A stretch of 64,000 bases of DNA from positions 128,682 through 192,681 of the forward strand of contig PYST01000012.1 in assembly GCA_003049485.1 (NCBI GenBank), given 5' to 3'. How positions within the stretch are numbered: the first letter of the stretch is position 1; each line of letters opens with the position of its first letter. Below are positions 55,646 through 64,000 of this stretch, in pieces. A model generated the notes under the pieces. That model made no database searches. It worked only from the letters and a program-made list of their open reading frames with translations, and was not told the DNA's origin. Both the position numbers and the translations under genes were made by a program. This stretch comes from Ophioceras dolichostomum. Lineage: Eukaryota > Ascomycota > Sordariomycetes > Magnaporthales > Ophioceraceae.

Positions 55646-56966
55646 ATGGCGCCTTCGTCACATGTCCATCGCCGGTCGCACAGCTTGCTGTTGCTGCAAA
55701 AGTTGCTCAACCTCAGAGATGCTGCCAGCCCGCTCACCTTGGTCTTGGACTCTCTGGAGCAACCCGCTGGGCCTCTGATTCGCGAGTTCGCTTCTAGGGC
55801 TAAGGTGTGTACATGTCTCTATTTGAATCCTCAAACCCTTGGTTCTCTCATCGACCCCGCATTGCTTCGGCATGGTCGTCAACAAGAGCTCGGGGGTGCA
55901 TCAGTCTTCCGCTCCGAGGGATCTGCGGGCCCCGGGCAATATCGAATCATATATTGACGTGGGCAATAGATATCACGGACCAAGATTGTGTTCGTCTCCT
56001 TCGCCACCCTCAGAAGGCCCCGTGATGCAGATGTCTTCATCAAGGCGAGGGGGAAGGCCCTGGGGACTCTGAGGACCGAAATCGGGACACACTGCCCGGC
56101 CCCTTCTGCGCCAACTGTAGCTCCAGCGAAGGGACTACAAGGCCAGAGTGAGTTGATGTAATAGCATTCAATAGATGCTCAAGTCCTAAAGGAATATCCT
56201 GAATTAGACCCAACTAGATTGCGTACTGACTGAATTTGCAGGAGCCCTCATCATCATCGATTCGCTGAACAGTTTGGCTACGATTGAGCCCCGGTTTCTC
56301 TCTGCCTTTCTATCTAGCATCATCACCCCTGTCTGCTCAGTAGTCGGGGTCTACCATACGGATGTCCCTTTGGCACTCCCGAGGACTATCAACGAATATG
56401 AGCCAGAACCATTTACGGTTCTCTATCATCTCGCCACGGCAGTTTTTCGAATCTCAAACCTGTACCAAGCTATCGAGATCCGACGGGCACAGAATAAGAG
56501 TCAAGAGGAACCAGAATGGGGACTACGAGAGGGCCGTGAGGGGGTCTTGATTGGCCTGAGGGCACCAGATTACGATACGGACTCCAGAGGCATCGTTGTC
56601 GAGATGGAGATGAGGAGGCGGAGCGGCAGGGCAGTCTCGGAGAAATTCGTGCTGTCGCCACCGGATCAAAGCAAGGTCCCGGCGTCGTCGACGACGGGAC
56701 TGTCAAGCATCAGCCTCCTCTCAGATCACCCGTCGTTCGCGGCTCCGGTCATCCCGGGCGAAGAGGGCGAGGACGAGCCCCGCGACCATGACGAGATGGA
56801 AACGACGTTTAACCTTGGCCTGACGGAGAAGCAACGTCGCGATAGGGAAGGCATCGTGCTGCCTTACTTCGACGCGCAGACTGACATAGGTGCTGGGGAA
56901 GGAGGTAGAATATTGTACGAGATGGGGCGGGAAGATGATTTTGATGATGAGGAAGATGAGATATGA
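55646..56966 (+). CDS. ELP5: Elongator complex subunit Elp5
   Basis: Part of the Elp4-Elp5-Elp6 RecA-like ring of Elongator, which modifies wobble uridines of tRNAs (mcm5/ncm5). Three exons, 55646-55804, 55970-56147 and 56242-56966, join in phase to 353 aa. Exon 1 has a RecA-fold start (SLLLLQKLLNLRDAASPLTLVLDSLEQPA). The joins give AK|ISRTKIVFVSFATLRRPRDAD and GLQGQ|RALIIIDSLNSLATI. Elp5 lacks Walker motifs, as expected. The C-terminus has PEWGLREGREGV, TFNLGLTEKQRRDREGIVLPYFDAQ (conserved in Elp5) and a Glu/Asp-rich end. Exon 2 is poorly visible as an open frame, so automatic calls may drop it. Confidence 0.9.
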
Positions 56967-57468
56967 TGACTGTGGCTGCCGTCTTTCAAAAGCGGTATAG
57001 CTGGCGCTTCGGCTGCTGAATAATGGCTTCATAATTGGTAGTGAATCCTTTGTTGAAGAAATAGACCTTTGAGACATTCGCCTCATCCTCTTTAAATATA
57101 TGATAGCAAAACTCCTTCATTCAATGTTGCAGAGGTCTTCGCTCGTCGGAGAATTTGGGTGTCTTCACCAATCTTCAGCTGTGGCATACCCTTAAAGCGC
57201 TAAGCCTTGCCTGTAACCCCACGCTTACAGCCGCCTAGATGCCACGTGATTGCGGCCTCACTTCAGCCGCAAATCCACTGTTGACTGGTAGGTTTTAGCG
57301 CATCTGCTCCATCATATTTTCGAGCCCAACACTAGAACCTAAACTTTATCATCATCCTAGTAACTGTCCGCCTACCAACGACCTTTTCACACGAACTTTT
57401 GTCAACAACTTGTCGCAAACGCAAAACCTGTTGACTGGAGGCTATTTCGGTACCTAGGAAACGTTACG
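56967..57468. other. Intergenic, 0.5 kb
   Basis: ELP5 3' flank and SNRNP27 upstream region. No distinct element seen. Confidence 0.45.
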
Positions 57469-58470
57469 ATGGCTGGAGGGAGGCGCTCTCGCCGCGACGA
57501 CGCCAGGGATGACCCCGACCGACGATCGCGCCCAGAGTTTGACAGGAACCACAGGGACAGGCGAGACCGCGACGACCGACGACCGAGAGACGACAACCGC
57601 GATCGCGAGCGAAGATACCGCTCGCGATCCAGATCCCGTGAGCGCGGGGGGTACCGCCAGCGCGAGTACGAACGCGATTCGCAGCGCGACGGCCGCCCAC
57701 CACGCGATCGAGAGCGAGATCGCGACTCGGGCCGCGGAGGTCCATCGAGAGGGGGAGGCCCCCGAGGCGGTGGCGGCAGGGAGGAGGGCCGCGAAGAGGA
57801 GCGCGGTGATCACAGGTCTGGCCGTCGTGGTGGTGTTGGTGGTGAGGAGCGTGGAAGAGGTAAGCTCGGCTCTCATGCTGACTTCCAGCAGCCGTTTGCG
57901 TTTCGCCCCAAGGACCTAGCAGTGATGACGGAGTTGGGTCGGTTCTCCCTTTCTGCAACTGGTCATTCTAACGCACCACAAGACAACAACAACAGCCGTC
58001 GCGATCATAACAGAGGCGGCGATCGCCGCTCTGCATCCCCCCGGCGCAGCATGAGCCCTCGACGAGACGGTCGCGACGATCGTAACAGCCACCTGCCTAG
58101 TAGGCCTAAGAGCGGGAGCATCAGCGCCGTCGCGAGTGAGGAACAAGACAGTCGCGATCGCGATCGCGACCGTGACCGGGCCGGCTCCGCCTCTGCCTCT
58201 GGAAACAGGCGTGGAGACCGCGGCCCCGCCGAGGAGCACGACCGCATGGACGAGGACGGTGACGAGGCCGAGGGAGGGGATGTCGAAGTCGAGGACGACG
58301 ACATGGCCGCCATGCAGGCTATGATGGGCTTTGGCGGATTCGGCACTACGAAGAACACCAAGATTGCCGGAAACGACGTCGGCGCAGTGAGGAAGGAGAA
58401 GAAGACCGAGTATCGCCAGTACATGAATCGTGTCGGAGGATTCAACAGGCCTTTGAGTCCGACGCGCTGA
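57469..58470 (+). CDS. SNRNP27: U4/U6.U5 tri-snRNP 27 kDa protein, with a stop-free 3n intron
   Basis: Spliceosomal protein identified by its C-terminal domain, GFGTTKNTKIAGNDVGAVRK then KTEYRQYMNRVGGFNRPL, the conserved SNRNP27 core. The N-terminal part is an Arg/Asp/Ser-rich domain (RDRDRDRDR, RYRSRSRSRER) as in human SNRNP27. The whole region is open (333 aa), but 57860-57982 looks like an intron: GTAAGC donor, TTCTAAC branch site, ACAAG acceptor. The segment lacks the RS/RD composition and is 123 nt (3 x 41) without a stop. If it is removed, exons 57469-57859 and 57983-58470 give 292 aa. I prefer the spliced form. Confidence 0.88.
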   Translation: MAGGRRSRRDDARDDPDRRSRPEFDRNHRDRRDRDDRRPRDDNRDRERRYRSRSRSRERGGYRQREYERDSQRDGRPPRDRERDRDSGRGGPSRGGGPRGGGGREEGREEERGDHRSGRRGGVGGEERGRGKLGSHADFQQPFAFRPKDLAVMTELGRFSLSATGHSNAPQDNNNSRRDHNRGGDRRSASPRRSMSPRRDGRDDRNSHLPSRPKSGSISAVASEEQDSRDRDRDRDRAGSASASGNRRGDRGPAEEHDRMDEDGDEAEGGDVEVEDDDMAAMQAMMGFGGFGTTKNTKIAGNDVGAVRKEKKTEYRQYMNRVGGFNRPLSPTR

Positions 58471-59153
58471 GGGCGGTGGGCCTATAACCCGACGAACTGC
58501 TTGCGCGTGAATGCGACGCGCGGCATCAGGACCATCCTTCCACGGAGAGACTCGCGCAGATTCTGAGCGTCGCTAACGAGTTTCCTACCAGCCTACCTAC
58601 ACAAGTTGCGCGTCCAGTCTTGCGCGACGAGAGCTGTTCCTATTATCACCACGTCGCTGTGAGTTTTCAGCCGTGTTTTAAGCGTTAGATTGCTATGGGA
58701 ATTGAGAATCTTGTTAATAACCTTTACAAATCGATGCACATCTATCTATACGCCCGGCTGGTATTCGACTTTCTCTTTGCGCCCTGGAGAGTTTTCGCCT
58801 CGCACGTATTTCCGTCCAGTTTGTGATGCTAAACCGTTGTCCATGTGTGCATGTGAGACTGGGACCGCTGTCGCAGCTGCAGCCCACGGCGCCAATGCAA
58901 TTGACTCGCCCACTCTGCCCCACCCATCCCGCCACGGTAGCTCAAACGGCGTAGGGAGCTCTACCCCTGTCTGATGCATCAACTACCTGCCATCATCGTC
59001 TTGTACCTGGCCAAACGTGTTCACTTTCCAATTGGTAATACCGAGCAAAGTCTCGCTTTGAGGAGCCAGAAGCCCTCCAAACCACCAATCGACCCTATTT
59101 GCCATCTGCCACGTTCATCTGGGGACGGCAGGGCCTGATTTCTGCATTTCGCC
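58471..59153. other. Intergenic, 0.7 kb
   Basis: SNRNP27 3' flank and glucosidase I upstream region. Nothing distinct found. Confidence 0.45.
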
Positions 59154-61807
59154 ATGGCGGCAGCCACCCAATTGAGGGCGTTGCTCGTCTCGTCGCTCCT
59201 CCTACTCTTCTTTGGCGCTGGTGCTATCGCAACAGAAGACGAGTTCATATTGAACAGCGAAATCGGCAGGCTGAACAACCAGAGCCTATTATGGGGACCG
59301 TACAGGCCAAACCTGTACTTCGGGATCCGCCCTCGCATCCCCAAGTCTCTGATGACGGGTCTGATGTGGGCAAAGTTCGACAGCTATACGGAGGTCCAGA
59401 AGAGTGAGCACTCCGGGCAAACCCTGTTCCCAACCTCGACTACCATAGGTCGCTTTCAAGTTACAGTCGAAGCTAACCAGAAATGTCCTAGGTCTACGGT
59501 ATACCTGCGAACAAAATGAGGGCATGGCGGGCTACGGCTGGGAGGAATACGACACTAGAAAGGGCGGTGTCCAGTCGATCCACGACGCCGAGAACCAGGT
59601 CGACATCACGACATCCTTCGTCAAGATCCCCGGTGGTAACCACGGTGGCAGCTGGGCGGCGAGAATCAGAGGCGATCTCCGGCCCGATGCGCCCACCAAC
59701 CTTAAGATCGGGCTGTTCTTCTACATATCGCAGGAGGGGCTGGGCGGGAGTCTCGAGACGGATGGCACGGGCGACAAGAACGGCTTTCCGGATGACGTCG
59801 TCTTCAAGGGCTCCTCGGATGAGCTGGGTGACTACAAGATCGTTGTGACCAAGGGCAAGGGCGAGCATCCCCATGGTGACCCGGATCTTATGAAGCTGCG
59901 GGACCTCGAGAAGACTATCGTGCAATCCTTGGTGCTCCCTGAGGAGTTCCTTTGGCAGGCTAAACCCGTCGTATTCCGCCAGCTTAAGGAGCATGTCGAC
60001 CAGGTCTCAGCCGAGTTCGACGAGAACTCGCCGCCCCCGCCCTGGGATGTCTACACCTTCCCGCACAAGCCCGGCGGCGGTAACGTGCACATCGTGCAGA
60101 AGGTTTTCGAAGGCTCTTTCGAATTCGACGTCATCTTCAACAGCGCCTCCTCGGGGAAGGAACTCACGAGCGCTGATGTGACTCGCGAGATCAAGACCAC
60201 TACCGAGGCTTTCGGCGAGCGCTTCTCCAGTATCTTCCACCTAAAGGCCCCTTTCACGGCCGACAAGTACAAGAAGTTCGGTCGCAGCATGTTCTCCAAT
60301 CTCATCGGCGGTATCGGCTATTTCTACGGCCACTCCGTGGTCGACCGTTCGTACGCTCCCGAGTACGACGAGGAGAATGAGGGTTTCTGGGAGGAGACGG
60401 CCGAGGCGCGGGCGCGCAAGCAGGAGAAGGTCGAGGGCCCCAGCGAGTTGTTCACCAGCATCCCGTCGCGCCCCTTCTTCCCCCGCGGTTTCCTATGGGA
60501 CGAGGGCTTCCACCTTCTCCCCATCGCGGATTGGGATATGGATCTGACTCTCGAGATCGTCAAGAGTTGGTTCAACCTCATGGATGAGGACGGCTGGATC
60601 GGCCGGGAGCAGATCCTCGGCCCGGAAGCCCGCAGCAAGGTCCCGGAGGAGTTCCAGGTCCAGTACCCGCACTACGCGAACCCGCCGACGCTCTTCTTCA
60701 TTGTCGAGACCTTCGTCGAGCGGCTGCGCAAGTCCAACGGCACCCTCCCAGCGGAGAGGGAGCAGATGTCGCAAGGCGTCTCGCTGGCTAACGCCCACGT
60801 CGAGAACCCCACCGTCGGCGCCGAATTCCTGCGCAACCTGTACCCGCTCCTCCGGCGGCAGTACAACTGGTTCCGCAAGACGCAGTCCGGCGAGATCAAG
60901 ATGTACGACCGCGAAGCATTCTCGTCCAAGGAGGCTTACCGCTGGCGCGGCCGCACCGAGATGCACGTCCTCACGAGCGGGCTGGACGACTACCCGCGAC
61001 CGCAGCCCCCCCACCCGGGCGAGCTGCACGTCGACCTGATGTCGTGGATGGGCCTCATGACCCGGTCGCTGGTCAACATCGCCGACGCGCTGGGCATGCA
61101 GGAGGAGGTGGCCGAGCTGTCCAAGAATCTGGGCGCGCTGGAGCGCAACCTCGACGACCTGCATTGGTCCGAGGCGCAAGGGTGCTACTGCGACGCGACG
61201 ATCGACGACTTCGAGGAGCACCTGCTCGTGTGCCACAAGGGCTACATCTCGCTGTTCCCGTTCCTGACGGGGCTCCTGAAGCCCGACAACCCCAAGCTGG
61301 GCAGGGTGCTGGACCTGCTCGGGGACGAGGAGGAGCTTTTTAGCCCGCACGGGATTCGCAGCCTGAGCAAGAAGGATGAGCTGTACGGCACGAATGAGAA
61401 CTACTGGAGGAGTCCCGTGTGGATCAACATCAACTATCTCGCTCTTGTGCAACTTCAGGTATGTCTTTTTGCTTTTTTCTTGACCCCTTTCTTTTTCAGA
61501 TAAGATTTGAGAACCCAGTCAGCGCTGACATCTCTCTAATTCTTTGCTGTAGAACGTGGCCACCCAAGACGGCCCATACCAGGAACGCGCCAGGGACTTG
61601 TATACCCGGCTCCGAAAGAACCTGGTCGACACGGTGTTCAAGAGCTGGGAGGAGACAGGCTTCGCGTGGGAGCAGTACAACCCGGAGACCGGCGCGGGCC
61701 AGAGGACGCAGCACTTCACCGGCTGGACCAGCCTGGTGGTCAAGATCATGACCATGGATGACTTGAGCGGGGGTAAGACTCGCGGTGGCGCAAAGGATGA
61801 GCTGTGA
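59154..61807 (+). CDS. CWH41: Mannosyl-oligosaccharide glucosidase I (GH63), KDEL-tailed
   Basis: Removes the terminal alpha-1,2-glucose from Glc3Man9GlcNAc2 on new glycoproteins in the ER, the first N-glycan trimming step. Exons 59154-59403, 59492-61458 and 61553-61807 join in phase to 823 aa. N-terminal hydrophobic segment (about 9-25, LLVSSLLLLFFGAGAIA) serves as signal peptide or anchor. Family motifs: LLWGPYRPNLYFGIRPRIP, YTCEQNEGMAGYGWEEYD (second block crosses intron 1), FFPRGFLWDEGFHLLPIADW around Asp420/Glu421, and ENYWRSPVWININYLAL. The protein ends GGAKDEL. A C-terminal KDEL retrieval signal together with a cleavable-looking leader suggests a soluble lumenal enzyme; the budding yeast enzyme is a type II membrane protein. 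Confidence 0.95.
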
Positions 61808-62392
61808 TTGAGCATCGAGAGAAGGCTGAGATACACTAAAATTGATTTGGTGTGAGCTTTTTGCGCGAGCTTTGTTGCCTCGCGTGTGTATTACGTATAA
61901 TATTAGAGTTCCATTTTTCTCTTGTGCCTGGTCAGGCAGGCAGGGCACGAATGTCGGTGGTTTTTACATGCACGGAACGGGTGAAAATGGAATAGAGGAG
62001 AACTAAGGGGTTTCTGCGAGCTAGTACCGCGTAAAAGCGATGATTGGACCCGCGATAATATTATTCTAGTACATGCCACTACCCGTGAGAGTGAGAGCAG
62101 CCGGACGGACGATGATCGCGAATGCACCCGTTCGGTCAGACATCCTATCCAAAACCCAACCGCGCACTGAACCCACCGCCCCCTAAACCAGTAGCCGTCC
62201 GTAGGAGCCAAAACGCCGGAACCCGTTCCCCAACCCGGGGACAACCCTTTCCGCGACCCAAAATTCTGCGCCTACACCAGTAACGAATAGGAAGAAAATA
62301 CAAGCTAAGATAACATTGTGGCGTGCCGCATAGGTAGAGCGATCCAACAAGCTAGCAAGCCAGTCAAATTCCGAATTGTTGAATCAACAGCC
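61808..62392. other. Convergent intergenic, 0.6 kb
   Basis: 3' ends of glucosidase I and GYP7. No other feature. Confidence 0.5.
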
Positions 62393-64000
62393 TCACGATC
62401 GAGAGCCCCTATCAGCCCACCCGTCACCCTTCTGCGCAACCTCATTCCTCGGCAGGACCTCGACTTCCTTGCTGAGGAGCTTCCTCAGCTCGGGCGTGAT
62501 GATCCTGTTAACCTGCTCCGGGGCCTTTCCACTTTTATCATTACCGTTATTGTTGCTGTTGCTGCTGCTGCGATTATGGCCGGCCGAGTTACCGGTATTG
62601 TTGTTGCTAGTTCCACCACCACCACCGACCACGCTATTCCTGCTGCCGAGGCGGCGGTGTCCCGGTGTCGACGCAGGCACTGGTGCTGGTGCTGGTGCTG
62701 GTGCTGATGAGGCCGGTGACGGCGCTGAAGGAGAAGTAGAGGTGGTACGGGAGATGAGGCGCGGGGCGGGGAAGTTGTGCTTCTTGTCGATGGCTTCGAC
62801 GAGGCGCTGGAAGCGACGGAAGAGGGCCTCGGCGCGGATGAGTGTGGACTCCAGGTCGATAGTGCCGGAGAGCTCGTTCACTGTAGTTGGGCGGTTAGCA
62901 TTTGATTTGTCAAAGGGGAGAGGGAGAGAGGTAGGAAGGAAGGTAAAGTTGATGGGTAAGGGAGGGAGGGAACTTACTGTACTTCAGCACCTCATCGAAG
63001 TGCTTCAAGTGCGACATGATGACATCGCGGTGCTTGTCCAGTATGGCGAGCGCGATGAACAGGTGGAAGCTGCTGCTGAGGTAGTCCGTCCACAGGCCCT
63101 CCCACAGCCTCAGGACATCCATCCAGGCGAACTCGCGCTTGTACCAGACGAGCAGCATGCGGAAGAAGAAGAAGAAATTGGTGCTGTCGGCGGCCTGCAG
63201 GTGGGCGTAGAGCTTCGGGTCCATGAACTGCACCAGGTGGTCGAGCGTCAGCAGCTGGTGGCGCATGCCGGACTGGTCCCTGAGAAAGTTGCGCTCCATG
63301 CGGTCCATGAAGCGCTGGAAGCACCAGAAGGCCACGGCGTCGTCCTGCACGACGGCGTAGATGGGCGCCAGCAGGTCCGACATGCCCTGGACGTAGCCCA
63401 GCTCCTTGTTGTACTCGTTGTAGGTCAGGAGGAGGTCCTTCAGCTGCTCCATGTGCACGTTGGTGCCCGACGTGGCGAAGGGCGAGTCCGGGTCTGGGTG
63501 CGGGATGTTCTCGCCGGCGAATATGGGTACGTTACGGTCCGTCCGGTGGACGTCCTTCTCGATCCGGCCTCGCTGCTCGCGCCACCACTCGCCGATCTCG
63601 CCTTGCCCGCCGAGGTCGACGAGGCGCTCCCACCACGCGCCCTTCAGGCGGACGTATCCGTCGCGCAGGGAGGCGATCTGCGCTCTCCTCTCGTCGGCCG
63701 TGCTGTACCAATCATAGACGCCCAGGAGGAAAAGCCAAGCCTCCTTGCGCACGCCGTCTTCCGGGTCCAGCCCGCCGTGGAAAATGCGCTCCTTGACCTC
63801 GTCGATAGTGAAACTCAGCCTTCCAGTGCGCTGATCGAAGAAGCCATTCCACTCCTTCAGCGTAACCGTCTTCCTCCGGTCCTCGAGCGACATGTTGCTG
63901 CTCCCCTCCAGCAGCTCGAACTCGCCGACATCGGTATCCTCGAGCTCCATGACGTCACGGGCGGTCCATATGCGCTGATTGCGGTCGCGTTCAGACTGCT
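62393..64000 (-). CDS. GYP7: Rab GTPase-activating protein Gyp7 (5' end off window)
   Basis: TBC-domain GAP acting on Ypt7-type Rabs in vacuole traffic. In-window exons 64000-62978 and 62880-62393 join in phase (LKY|MNELSGTIDLESTLIRAE); intron 97 bp. The frame stays open to the right edge, upstream of the Met at 63950 (QSERDRNQRIWTARDV), and Gyp7 proteins have an N-terminal domain before the TBC, so the true start lies beyond base 64000. TBC signatures: the arginine finger in IEKDVHRTDRNVP and the glutamine finger in ELGYVQGMSDLLAP. The C-terminal 120 residues are Ser/Asn/Gly-rich with an Ala-Pro repeat from a GGTGCT hexamer run (about 62680-62706), ending in a short conserved-looking helix (NRIITPELRKLLSKEVE). 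Confidence 0.92.

Noticed and set aside
1..64000. A biosynthetic or defence-type gene cluster, transposon or CRISPR array
   Set aside because: Genes are unrelated housekeeping functions; no PKS, NRPS, terpene synthase, transposase, reverse transcriptase or spaced repeats are present.

Overview
The window is nuclear DNA from a filamentous ascomycete (Pezizomycotina). Sordariomycetes is the best guess, from protein style and gene content; I cannot name the genus. The evidence is GC-rich coding sequence, short introns (about 60-330 bp, mostly GTRNGY...YAG with CTAAC/CTGAC-like branch sites), monocistronic genes on both strands, and a set of conserved eukaryotic housekeeping genes. I see no bacterial operons, CRISPR arrays, tRNA or rRNA genes, intact transposons or secondary-metabolite cluster. 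Exon borders were rebuilt by hand by matching splice sites, reading phase and family conservation.

Left part (1-10.7 kb): HUS1 of the 9-1-1 DNA-damage clamp (minus, C-terminus off the left edge), a RING-like protein missing one zinc ligand, a small single-span membrane protein with an acidic tail, and a cytidine/deoxycytidylate-type deaminase. Then come about 4 kb without an intact gene. This stretch holds a 14-bp tandem repeat, a decayed gene that still carries a recognisable intron, and more frame-broken coding-like sequence.

Middle (10.7-33 kb): a Bni1/SepA formin of 1800 aa, a six-exon DUF2264 protein, phosphoserine aminotransferase, a 4-kb AT-richer gene-free stretch, a short-chain-dehydrogenase-fold protein that has lost its cofactor and catalytic motifs, and TRS120 of TRAPPII. 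TRS120 and the SDR-like gene both have a tiny upstream ORF whose stop overlaps the main start.

Right part (33-64 kb): bifunctional PABA synthase, VPS55, proteasome subunit alpha6, a LOG-family phosphoribohydrolase, a CLPTM1-family membrane protein, an unrecognised zinc-motif protein ending in a CaaX box, SEC22, an ASXH/DEUBAD-type nuclear protein, a secreted aspartic protease, Elongator subunit ELP5, SNRNP27, ER glucosidase I ending in KDEL, and GYP7 (N-terminus off the right edge).

The genes serve separate cell functions. The one loose theme is membrane traffic (TRS120, VPS55, SEC22, GYP7, glucosidase I, CLPTM1), and I take that as coincidence rather than a cluster. The least explained items are the pseudo-SDR, the CaaX zinc-motif protein, the decayed locus and the start-overlapping upstream ORFs.
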